NCBI GenBank assembly: GCA_003427395.1
Contig: BFEA01000181.1
Location: forward strand, 2,161,067 to 2,225,066
Source: Chara braunii
Taxonomy: Eukaryota > Streptophyta > Charophyceae > Charales > Characeae
Length of the DNA: 64,000 nucleotides
Direction: 5' to 3'
This document shows, piece after piece, positions 47,266-56,999 of the stretch (the stretch's first letter is position 1; the number at the start of each line of letters is the position of its first letter). The notes beneath the pieces are model-generated. The model did no database searches, was not told where the DNA came from, and saw only the letters and a program-made list of their open reading frames with translations. The position numbers and the translations under genes were made by a program.

Positions 47266-47399
47266 AGACACCATCAACACACTCTACAGATGGAGAGGCT
47301 GAACATGTAAGTGCAGATCCTTCACTGGATTCTGATCCCACTCAGTAAACCTCTCTTGAGAGCCTATCAGATGCTGATTCCAAGGCTGAGAAAGTGCAC

Positions 47400-49911
47400 A
47401 TGGTATACTTTGGGTGGAGTCAGAAGAAATTGACTTCTATGCTCTATTGACGCGCTGGGCTCACGTAACGCAAGAACGTGTAAGGGAAAACGAAGTTTAT
47501 CTTCTTCAAACTTCGCATTAACGGCTGTTACATCCGTGTGTTGGTTGATTGTGGCTTAACCTCGAACTACTTCTCACCGCACGACATTCGTAAGGCACGC
47601 TTGGGAATGAAGCAAGTGACTTTGCAGAATCCTTGTAGAAGCAACCAAGAGGTTGTCACATCTATGCATGAAGTCAAAGGTGTGCGCACTACCTTTGACG
47701 CAGACCGCACAATCACGCATGAGTTGAACTTCTATGTCCGTGATAAGTGCCCTTCGATGCGGTTATTGGCTTGGGCTGGTTGCAGGCCCAATGTGAAAGA
47801 ACCACGTGGAAGGACTCACAATTCATGGTCAAAGATGCCATGGGAATCGAGCGTCTTGTCCTCTTGGATGAATCGCACGAGTCCCAAGTTACTTTTCTCA
47901 ATACAATGCAATTCTGCAAAAAATGGCGCAGGCGCAAAGTTGATTAGCAATTGTATATAGCCTTTGTTAGGCTTGCTCATGTGCCTTCTATTTTTGTTTT
48001 ATATAATGATTCTACTTTGCATGTCGTTTCTACTTCTAATGCAACTACTTCTACCTCTACTAAGTCTAGTTCTAGTCCAAAAGACCTTGCTTCAAATTTT
48101 GTTGTTTTGGCTGCACCTATGCAATCTGGTATGCGTGCACTTGAAAGTGATGATCCACCTCCGGAAGTCCCATCAGAAATCTGCAACCTTCTCAACCGAT
48201 TTCCTGAAGCCTTGGCCGAACCGCATGGAATTTTCGTGCGTCCGGTCGGACACAAGATCGAGTTGATTGAAGGTTGCACACCTCCAAAAGGTTGTGTCTA
48301 TCGAATCGGCTCAGGCAAATTGGAAAAGTTGAGAAGACAGATCAATGACATGATTGGGAAGGGATGGATCAAGCCAAGCGAATCCGAATTTGGTGCAGCG
48401 GGTGTGTTTGTCCCGAAGAAAGAAGGCAAACTATGGACGTGTATTGATTACCACGGACTGAATAGAATAACAAGCAAGAATGCATACCCTTTGCCGTGTA
48501 TTGATGATCTACTTGATGCTGCAGGTGGATGCAAGGTTTTCAGCAAGATCGATCTCAAGTCTGGCTACTACCCAATTGAAGTCGACCCTGCAGATCAGGA
48601 TAAAACTGCATTCAAAACTCGCGATAGGTTGTACGAGTTTACCATGATGCCCTTTGGCCTCACGAATGCGCCCGCCACTTTCAAAGTCTCATGGATAAGG
48701 TGTTCCGTAATCAGATCAATCGATTTGTTGTTGTTTATTTGGATGACATACTAATCTTCAGCAAGTCGATGGAGGAGCATATGAGACACCTTGAGGTGGT
48801 GGTAATCAGATCAATCGATTTGTTGTTGTTTATTTGGATGACATACTAATCTTCAACAAGTCGATGGAGGAGCATATGAGACACCTTGAGGTGGTGTTGC
48901 AGATCCTCAAGCATGCGCAACTCCATCTCAACTTGGAGAAATCTAAGTTTGGGAGGGACAACGTCATCTACCTTGGACGTTGGTTGTTTGCTGCAGGCCA
49001 AGAGCTCGACGCAACCAAAGTTTAGGTCATCCCGCAAATGGCCTCAACCGGCAAATGTCTGCGAGTTGCGTTCTTTTCTTGGTCTTGCGTCATACTACCG
49101 TAAGTTTGTAACCCAAATTCTCTATCATTGACCAACCGCTGTCTAGATTGACCAGCAAGAATGTGCCCTACACATGGGATGGGGAATGCCGAACAACCTT
49201 CCAAGCATTGAAGGACGCTTTGGCGAGTCATCCGGTGTTCCACATTGCAGATCCCAAACTTAGATTCATATTTACTACGGATGCAAGCTTGTATGGGATT
49301 GGTGGTGTGCTGCAACAAGATGATGGCGACGACTTACGTACGCTCGAATTCTACAGCAAACGTATGCCCAGTCACAAGCTAGCTGCCTCCACTTACATGC
49401 GAGAACTCTATGCCTTGAGAGAGGCACTAGATAATTGGAAGCACTAACTCTTGGGTCGCCGTTTCAAAGTGTTCTCAAACCATGAGACTTTGAAATGGAT
49501 TCAGACACAGAATAATCCATCAACTACATTGACCCGCTGGTTGCATCAGATTGCCGTGTATGATTTCGAACTTAAGGAGAAGAACGGTTGTTTCAATCGC
49601 GTTGCGAATGCTTTGCCTCACCACCCAGGCAGAAGAAAGGTTGTTACATCGTCTTGTGGGCTCCTATGATCTCCGTAAGAACTTGAAGGAGAATTTAGTT
49701 GAGCATACTGCCAAGGATCTAAATTGTCAGTTTCATCCCTGAGCAGATCCAGGCTGACCCTTGCAGTCAGCCTGACTTCCATGAGTGTAAAGGTTTGCAT
49801 TTCCGAAGTTACAGGAAGTACGACCGTCTGTGTGTACTCAATCTTGAGCCTATCCATACTCACTTCTTGGACTTAACTCATGATCGAGGTGGGCACTTCA
49901 GTTTTCAAAAG
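47400..49911 (+). pseudogene. GyA copy 3 pol, truncated before integrase core
   Basis: Protease region has VDCGLTSNYFSPHD, with Asp kept. A 267-codon frame (47951-48754) holds most of [41 protein letters not shown] and [21 protein letters not shown] frameshift at about 48685 precedes YLDD. A 95-bp tandem duplication (units at 48709 and 48804) repeats the YLDD segment and shifts the frame again. TAG at 49023 with +1 continuation as in the other copies. RNase H has FIFTTDASLYGIGGVLQQDD. Homology ends in the integrase zinc region (TRGGHFSFQK) at about 49911, where unrelated sequence begins. Confidence 0.85.
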
Positions 49912-50550
49912 ATATCCCGGACAGCTAGTCCGAGATATCTCGGACTGCTGGGCAGCCCTCCCCTCACCATTATTTTGTTTTCTTTTCTCTCATGGCTCTC
50001 CCGCTTGACTCCACTCGTGGTTGCACTAGTGGTGCTAATATTTTCCACTGTCTAGATCTTGATCTCGACGGTGCCGTTTGCTTTGCATGATATATCCTCA
50101 TGTTGGCTCATGGTTCCCTTGGGACATCTTAGGTCCCCCCCACTCTCCCCGTACTTGTTCCATTTTTTTGTCTCGTCGGTAGTCCCGCTGGTGCATGTTC
50201 TATTTTTCGACTATTTTTATTTGGGGCCATTCAATCCCCGGTATCGTCTCGGACGACGTCCCATTTTTATTTTGGGACCTCCTTGTCCCTGTCAGTTCCA
50301 ATATCCCCTCAAGTTCCTCATGTGCGTCGATTATTCTCGGTCGCGAGATCCTCATCCCAATGTTGTTGTTTACCGTCTCTATTTGCCTCATGCCGAAGTC
50401 ACTTTTTTTTCTTGCCTTTTGGGTTTGCCATGGCCGATTTTCTCTTGGCCTAAGCATCCTTATGCAGTCCGTTATCTCTCGGACTGCAACTGTGGCGATC
50501 CCTAGTCCCACAACCCACAACTTGCCCCAAATTGAAAGAAAATGAAGCGT
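49912..50550. other. Unidentified sequence after the truncated GyA copy 3
   Basis: No gene recognised. It opens with a perfect 20-bp palindrome (49927-49946) and has a related CTCGGACTGC block near its right end (50475). This might be a short element, but ends and duplications are not clear. Confidence 0.4.
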
Positions 50551-51048
50551 TGTCGAGCGCATCGGTCCAGCACCGCACAAGTGGGGCGGGACCTCCCGGC
50601 CGCGTCACGCAGGAGTTGGTCTGATCCTTGTCGCGATACTCATGGAGCTTTTGCAAGCTTCTTCGGCCGAGTGCACCAGCTATACCTCTCACGAGCCCCT
50701 ACGACAGGATAGGGCCTACTCAAGGGACGACTTACCTCCACCTTACGGGAGTTGTCACCTCCCCCACGAGCCCCTACGACAGGATAGGGCCTACTCGAGG
50801 GACGACTTACCTCCACCTTACGAGAGTTGTCACCTCCCTTCGGTGGGCGTATCCCCGCCGAGCTACCAATCCACAATACGAAAGCTAATTAGTTGCAATC
50901 GCAGAGGTGGACTAGCCGAGGGTGTTTCTCGTACGCTGTAGCATATAGGGAGTACGAGCGGGTTTACGCCTCTATCGGACCCACACGCGAAGCAACGATT
51001 TGGGTGGCTAAGGTCCCAAGCGCGACCCATCGTCGGTCGACTAGGACT
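50551..51048 (+). repeat. Dispersed repeat D, copy 2
   Basis: Starts TGTCGAGCGCATC like 29411 and ends at GTCGGTCGACTAGGAC. It holds an internal 75-bp tandem duplication (CACGAGCCCCTACGACAGGA at 50690 and 50765) that copy 1 lacks. Confidence 0.75.
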
Positions 51049-51099
51049 CATCCCACACACCATGCGTACATCACTTTAAAGACGTAAAAATTAAAACAC

Positions 51100-51142
<43 letters not shown>

Positions 51143-51697
51143 ACTCTCCGATGCAGAAATCTGATCGAGGACGCGCGCGAGACTTCAATATAAATCCGTG
51201 CGGACGCAAGGCCTTCTCTTATCGATTAGCAATGCATGAATACGCAAGCAGTCGCAATGATTGCGTACTATGTAGTGCCCATAATCAAGCAGCCCCTCGT
51301 GGGTTCGAGTACCGCTTATGACACTCAAGTGTCAAACTCGGAATATCGTGAAGGTCTACCCCTTTACGATATTGCACGGTTGAAGGAATAGTCGTGCAGC
51401 CTTCGTGGCACCTCCAGCCTTTAGGCTGAGTGTTCCGATGGGCAGGGCAAATAGGCTCTGCGAGGGGGGCGATCCCTTTCATGCAGAGTCTAGGACGTTG
51501 GATGTCCTGGACAAGGACCTCGAATCCACGCCCAGGACCAACGTCCGATTAAGAAATCTTTAAAAAGCAAATAATCACTAAAGGGAGGGAATCCCCCTTC
51601 CTTTGTCAACCTCAACCCCGTTTAAACCCTTAAGGGTGGGCCCCTCAGGCCACGCGAATACCCAAACATAAATATGTGCATATATATATATACACAT
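51049..51697. other. Non-coding; (AC)n tract
   Basis: An AC microsatellite at 51100-51140, then about 550 bases of non-coding sequence leading into the hammerhead repeat. GTGGGTTCGAGTACC at 51299 resembles a tRNA B box but no tRNA fold was found. Confidence 0.5.
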
Positions 51698-51829
51698 AGC
51701 CCCTCGTTTGTTGTCCTCTTCTCTCTCTCTGCCTACGGTTTTACCGGGCAGTTATGTTTGTGACGATGTCTACTTTGATTTTGGTTGAGGTAGATTATCA
51801 TTTACAGTGTAATCAGTGAGGGGATTCTG

Positions 51830-51887
51830 CAGACTGTTGAGGGTTCAGCCTCCTGATGAGTCGGTGAAACTCCGACGAAACAGTTTG
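51830..51887 (+). ncRNA. Type III hammerhead ribozyme, complete
   Basis: All conserved parts are present in order. Stem III: CAGACTG (51830-51836) pairs with CAGTTTG (51881-51887), seven pairs including one G-U. U16.1 is 51837 and H17 is T 51838, giving a GUU cleavage triplet. Stem I: GAGG (51839-51842) with CCTC (51849-51852) closed by GTTCAG. Core CTGATGA 51853-51859. Stem II: GTCGG (51860-51864) with CCGAC (51872-51876) closed by TGAAACT. Core GAAA 51877-51880. In this family the RNA cuts itself after H17, here between 51838 and 51839. Tandem placement would release unit-length RNAs, as in retrozymes and some satellites. Confidence 0.9.
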
Positions 51888-51932
51888 TCACAGCCCCTCG
51901 TTTGTTGTCCTCTTCTCCCTCTCTGCCTACGN

Positions 51933-51957
51933 GGTGAAACTCCGACGAAACAGTTTG
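51933..51957 (+). ncRNA. Partial hammerhead (3' half) after an N
   Basis: GGTGAAACTCCGACGAAACA then GTTTG repeats the second half of the complete ribozyme, 70 bases downstream. The first half is missing at the single N, so whether a full second ribozyme exists depends on the assembly. Confidence 0.8.
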
Positions 51958-52115
51958 TCACAGCCCCTCGTTTGTTGTCCTCTTCTCCCTCTCTGCCTAC
52001 GGTTTACCGGGCAGTTCTATTTGACGATATATATATATATACCCGTCCTCATATTTCTGCATGCATTTTGCACAAACCCGAGCACTATATGACACTCATT
52101 CGTGCAGCTGTCTAG

Positions 52116-52616
52116 TGGGAACTGTGGGATGGTGGGACGGTGATTGAGGTTATTGTCAACATAAATGAATTCTTGCGAGGTTTGTCGAATCATACACTGT
52201 TCTGGATTGTTGAGCATCTCTCGCGCAACATTTATTGGGATAGAGACGTGGTGCGTCTTGGTTGAGGAGTGCATTATCTGTGTCAGCACCATTATCAATC
52301 CATTGCGACTGCCGCCGTATGTGCGGAAGGGTGTCTAACATTTCCTCATTGTGCATATCCCTATCACCCAGATGTACGTTGTCCTTTCTGTTCCCAAGGA
52401 CGCTATCAGAACTGCATGATGCCGCACTGTGACGAATGTCCAGCTGTTTTCTTGACGTGTGGGCAACATGTCCTATGTCGGGATTGTTTCGATGGGATGG
52501 TTTGTGCTAGCCGTCCGGGTGAATGTTGTACTAACGCAACTCTCCTTGGGTATTCCTGTGAACATTCCCGTCATCCTCACCGTAGTTGTCCTATCTGCCG
52601 AGGGGGTGACAGATGA
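52116..52616 (+). pseudogene. RING-type zinc-finger protein fragment with one in-frame TGA
   Basis: One frame is open from 52116 to 52616 except for TGA at 52263-52265. The upstream part (FLRGLSNHTLFWIVEHLSRN) is not recognised. After the stop it reads CPFC, then CDECPAVFLTCGQHVLCRDC and finally CPICRG, fitting the RING-HC pattern C-x2-C, C-x2-H-x2-C-x2-C, C-x2-C with long spacers. RING fingers bind two zinc ions and usually act in ubiquitin transfer. No ATG lies at a sensible start; the piece may be an exon, a pseudogene, or part of a mobile element. There are many extra Cys, so the ligand assignment is tentative. Confidence 0.5.
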
Positions 52617-53673
52617 AGTGTAGAAGAAACAGATAAAAAAAGGAACCGAGTAAAAAGATACAAAATAAGTAAAAAAAGAAACCAAGGAAGAAAAAACACA
52701 AAAAAGGAAACCTGAGAAAAAAGAAAAACATATATTATGTGGGATGGTAATAGGATTATCTGTGGGATGCGTCACTTGCTTCGTCTGTTTAATGGGCTTT
52801 CTTCTTCTGTGAGGTTTGGTTTCCTCCGCCCTTTCTTTACCTCTTTGCCTTTTGGCTGCGTGCAAGTGGGTCTTTATGACACACTGGGATGGGGGCAGCC
52901 AACGCTCAACCTATCATCCACGTGGCTGGCCTTGTACGTAAGAGGTGACGAACAGGTGGGTCTTTCCTTCCTTCCTTCTGTTTCTTTTTCTTGTTTTGTC
53001 TTTTTTCGCCTTTGCATTTCGATTTTCAATGTGACAATATATATATTGGGGAATAGTTTTGTGACGACCACTTGTCACAATCACAGTGGAACTCCTCATA
53101 GCCGTATATATGAATGTGATCACAGGCAGTTAAATCCAAAGTCCGAACCACACAACATACCTGCAATCAGATTAAATAGTCAACCAAAAGTCTACACACT
53201 ACACGGAGTCAACTTCAACCATTCTCTATACTCAATACCCCTCGCTTTAGCCATGCAAGCCCCAACCTTTATCCAACCTTCGCTAATTAAATACTCAGTA
53301 CCTTCGTCAAATGGCCAGTCAATAAAAGTCCGGGTGAAAACCTTAATAAAACAATAAACCCACCAGGGCTAAAGCCTTTTGAGGTCTAGTAAACCGGCGA
53401 ATCGGCAACTGACCTGTTATTAGTGATAACAGAAGATGATCCTCATGGGATCACGCTGAATCTATTCCAGATCCTGAACCGAATGATCAAGAGGACTTGT
53501 AACACAGAATAGGCCAATACCCAAGCTAAACTATAAGTGTATGGAGAATCAAGCTCCATAGCACATACGCACCCAAGGTCCTCCTACAAGCTAAGCCTAG
53601 GTCTACCTCTAAGCCAATACCCAACTCAAGGTAGACCTATGGCAACATTTCCCCCATTCAGGATGGATTGCCA
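52617..53673. other. No recognised gene
   Basis: A-rich tract (52620-52735), then a 206-codon frame (52737-53357) without recognisable motifs that I do not call a gene. The GyC element was inserted into the right end of this stretch. Confidence 0.4.
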
Positions 53674-53677
53674 GAAT

Positions 53678-54699
53678 TGCAATCAGACTCGTTCTCATTC
53701 ACACTTTTCATGCATGTAAACAGTAGCGCAGCAACTGGCGACATGCGCCCACTCAAAACTCAGAGATATGGCATCCAGATAAGAGTTCACTTTCATTTGG
53801 CTAAGGCGACTCAGCGCCCAAACAACTCACTCTTGTTTATACACCGGATCACCCTGGACATCCCACACGCGTCACTCTGAACACTCGCACATACACACAC
53901 ACACTTCACACTAACTACAGTTAGGCAGCCATATCCAGATAAGAGTTCACTTTCATTTGGCTATGGCGACTCAGCGCCGAAACAACTCACTCTTGTTTAT
54001 ACACCGGATCACCCTGGACATCCCACACGCGTCACTTTGAACACTCGCACATACACACACACACTTCACACTAACTACAGTTAAGCAGCTATGGCTGCCT
54101 CTACCTTATCGCTATACTAAGCTCCTTCTCTCTCGCCCATTGCGTCCTCCGGGCTCACTACAGACCTCCTTGCACAAGTCGCTGGGACAACGCTTCCGCA
54201 TGGCTCACGCAGGAATGAATGAAGGGCTGGGCGCTGCCTCTTGATTTATACTTCGGAAATTCGTTGGTCTGCCCTTTGCCATCGGCCCATGGTGCTCACA
54301 GTCCCCCGTGGTACTTGCTGGACCAAACTGGGACTGATTGGACCTTACCGCTGACTGACTCTGGACTCACTGCTAACCTACCATAGTCGTACTGCAATTG
54401 CACTGCAGTTTAGTCCACCACTTGACTCGCCACTTGACCACTTGCCCAGTTGCCGACCTTCTAGAAGGATTACAGCTAGACTTCTGGAACTCGCTAAGAC
54501 TTCTACCCTACAGATCTACAGATCGAACCCTTGCTACCTATGGACATATGACAGACCTACCAACTGTCTACGAATATATACAGGTCACAGGTTCAACTCT
54601 CGGGGTCTACACGGGTACTGTACATGGGTAGGACGAGGTCTAGGGATTGAACCCTGGGTACGACATCTGCTACTGCTAAAAAAGGTGAAAACAGTCTCA
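53678..54699 (-). repeat. GyC 3' LTR (left copy)
   Basis: 1,022 bp, TGCAATCAGACTCG...CAGTCTCA on the plus strand. 138 bases longer than the right LTR, mainly because a 160-bp segment starting CCAGATAAGAGTTCACTTTC is duplicated (53775 and 53935). Confidence 0.9.
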
Positions 54700-54712
54700 C
54701 TCCCGCCGTCGT
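54700..54712 (-). promoter_or_regulatory. Probable GyC polypurine tract
   Basis: Minus-strand CGACGGCGGGAG directly before the 3' LTR. It is in the right place but only moderately purine-rich. Confidence 0.4.
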
Positions 54713-54734
54713 AAATTCGAGGTCCTCCGAGAAG

Positions 54735-55241
54735 ATTTCAGTCCAAGGCAGGACCTTGACCTTTCTTGGCACGCTCATAGGCTCTGACTATGTCTGGAGC
54801 TGTTTCTAGAAGTTTTGTCCTAGTGAATCAGCAGTCGTCCTCCGGTTCCTGATAAGCAAACCGGACCTTATACTGTTTTTGGGGACGACCTCTACCTCCT
54901 GTTCTTAAGACATTTTAATCTACAATGTCGTTAATATCATAACTTCCATCCATATCCGTGGGGATCATGGATCTTCTTGAAGGGAACTGCTGACTTGTGA
55001 CACACGGCAGCAACTTTGAAGCATGAAACACAGGGTAGGTGTGGAGGTGTGCTGGAATCTCTATAGTGTAGGACGGTCCATCCTCTCCCTTAACTTCTAG
55101 AAGTGGCCACGATCCTCTATATGCAGGCAGTAATTTCTCCGAGATGTTTTCCTTAGGTGCAAACTCTTTAGCCTTGACCCAGACTAAGTCGCCTACCTGG
55201 AACTGCGATGGGTGACGGTGCTTATTAGCCTGTTCTATCAT
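54735..55241 (-). pseudogene. GyC integrase C-terminus and chromodomain-like tail
   Basis: FQVGDLVWVKAKEFAPKENI, EKLLPAYRGSWPLLEVKGED, TYPVFHASKLLP and GSYDINDIVD, then a stop at 54915. Beyond it the same frame gives GRPQKQYKVRFAYQEPEDDC, a stop, and TRTKLLETAPDIVRAYER, the layout of a chromodomain-like tail as in GyB. Confidence 0.8.
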
Positions 55242-55364
55242 CCCATGGTGGGCCTTCCTGAGGTTCTCAACAGCAGTTGTTAATTCTTTCTCGTGTTATA
55301 TCGCAAACTCCCTGGTACCGGGCGGTAGTCTGTGAATTTGATCCCAGTTCAATCCGTCGAACGG

Positions 55365-56981
55365 TCAGCGTGGTCTAAAGGACTTGTGCAACTCATTGGG
55401 AGTGCTGCAGGTGGACAGATGCACGTTGTTGTTGTATGCACTAGCTACCTTAGGCAACATCTCATCCCAATTGATCTGATCTGGTCTAATGTACATGCGC
55501 AGAACTTGCTGTAAAATCTTGTTCATCTGTTCTGTCTGACCGTTAGTCTCTGGGCGGCGGCCAGACGACATCAACAACTTAGATCTGTAGACTCTCATGA
55601 GTTCTTGCCAGTTCTGGCTGGTGAAACGACTATCTCTATCGCTAACTATCGACAATGGGATTCCATTCTCACTAACCCAGAAATCAAAGAACTTTTGTAT
55701 AACAAAATCCGTACGTGCCTCTGCAGGCAAGGGAACAAAAACGACATACTCGCTAAACCGGTCAACTATGACCATGACTTGGCTCTTGCCATGTCTACTC
55801 TTGACTTGGGTGTCCATGAAGTCTACGGGCACTGAGTATCCCGATTGATCAGGAATAGACAAGGGTCTGAGAAGACCTAGAGGGGCACGCGTAGTAGTCT
55901 TATTCCTCTCGCAAACTTTGCAACTTTGCCCTGGCCAGGTGTACGCACGCATCAGGTTGGCTAAAGTCTTTTGCCAACCGAAATGTCCCTCAGTATCCTG
56001 GCATTCCCCTAGGATCAAACTATGAATCTCCTCGTTGTTGGGAATGCACAGGCGGTCAAATAGGTTAGTCTTCTCAAACAGCAACCCGTTTGTAGTGCGG
56101 TGATCTGGCTCAGTCTTTGGGGCCTCTCTAACTCTCTTTAGGAGGTCACTATAGATGGGTTCCTGCACATACGCTTGCTTCACTGTCTCCTGCAAGTCTC
56201 TCCCTATATTCAGATAGTGTACTATGGCTCCAAAGCAGTCTGATCTCCTACTCAGAGCATCCGCAACTACGTTGTACTTCCCCTTCACTGGCTTAAGCTC
56301 AAAGTCATATTGGTCTATCTGTGCAGTCCACCAAGTCAACTTAGGTGTTATCTTGGCCCGAGTCTTCAACCATCTAAGGGTCTCATGATCAGAATACACT
56401 TTGAAGTGCCTCCCAAGCAGGTAATGCTTTAAGTGCTCTAAAGCCTGCCTGAGAGCGTAGAGTTCTCTCGCATACGTAGAGGTGGCTAATTTCTCTGAGG
56501 GCATCCTCGCTGACATGAACTCCACGGGTCTATAACCATTGCCGTCATCTTGCTGCAACACGGCGCCTATACCATACTGACTCGCGTCCATGGTGACGAC
56601 AAATGGTAGCGACGGATCAGCTACTTTGAGGACAGGATACTCTATCAACGCGCGCTTTAATCTCTTTAGCGCAAACGTACAGTCTCTATCCCATTGCCAG
56701 ATTGCCTCTTTCTTAAGCAACCTGCGCAGGGGTGCGGCGATAGTAGAAAAGTTTGGTACGGACTTTCTATAGTAGTTAGCTAGGCCTAGAAACGACCGCA
56801 ACTCTGTCAATGTGCGGGGCGTCGGCCAGTCTCTAATCACCGCGATCTTGCTGTCCTCTGGCTTAATGTCATTTCCGTCTAACACGTGGCCCAAATACAA
56901 GACTTGTGTTTTGGCCCACTCGCACTTCTTTGCATTGATCTTGAAGTTAGCCTCTCTCAGCTTCTCCAAGACCTGCCTCAT
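55365..56981 (-). CDS. GyC RNase H and integrase segment, longest intact pol frame
   Basis: 538 codons. Residues 1-60 are the RT connection (LYLGHVLDGNDIKPEDSKIA; ELRSFLGLANYYRKSVPNFS). RNase H follows (FVVTMDASQYGIGAVLQQDD, STYARELYALRQAL). Integrase zinc region: GECQDTEGHFGWQKT lacks one His (Gln instead), and about eight residues are missing between WPGQ and SCKVCERNK. The DDE triad is complete: VDFMD, SIVSDRDSRFTSQNW, GRRPETNGQTEQ. The first Met is not a real start; in the element this is an internal part of a polyprotein. Confidence 0.85.
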   Translation of the reverse strand: MRQVLEKLREANFKINAKKCEWAKTQVLYLGHVLDGNDIKPEDSKIAVIRDWPTPRTLTELRSFLGLANYYRKSVPNFSTIAAPLRRLLKKEAIWQWDRDCTFALKRLKRALIEYPVLKVADPSLPFVVTMDASQYGIGAVLQQDDGNGYRPVEFMSARMPSEKLATSTYARELYALRQALEHLKHYLLGRHFKVYSDHETLRWLKTRAKITPKLTWWTAQIDQYDFELKPVKGKYNVVADALSRRSDCFGAIVHYLNIGRDLQETVKQAYVQEPIYSDLLKRVREAPKTEPDHRTTNGLLFEKTNLFDRLCIPNNEEIHSLILGECQDTEGHFGWQKTLANLMRAYTWPGQSCKVCERNKTTTRAPLGLLRPLSIPDQSGYSVPVDFMDTQVKSRHGKSQVMVIVDRFSEYVVFVPLPAEARTDFVIQKFFDFWVSENGIPLSIVSDRDSRFTSQNWQELMRVYRSKLLMSSGRRPETNGQTEQMNKILQQVLRMYIRPDQINWDEMLPKVASAYNNNVHLSTCSTPNELHKSFRPR

Positions 56982-56999
56982 ATGACCCTGGTGCTCCTA

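Larger units (their letters stand above)
51698..52030 (+). repeat. Tandem repeat carrying hammerhead ribozyme sequences
   Basis: Units begin AGCCCCTCGTTTGTTGTCCT at 51698, 51892 and 51962. Unit 1 is 194 bp and ends with the complete ribozyme. Unit 2 is only 70 bp, contains one N (51932) and only the 3' half of the ribozyme. Unit 3 continues through GGTTTACCGGGCAGTT into an AT run. The N suggests a collapsed array. Confidence 0.85.

Noticed and set aside
51241-51330. tRNA gene near the B-box-like GTGGGTTCGAGTACC
   Set aside because: T-stem only partly pairs, and no A box or acceptor stem could be placed.
52737-53357. 206-codon open frame as a host gene
   Set aside because: No recognisable motif, low-complexity hydrophobic and Ser-rich middle, and no conservation evidence.
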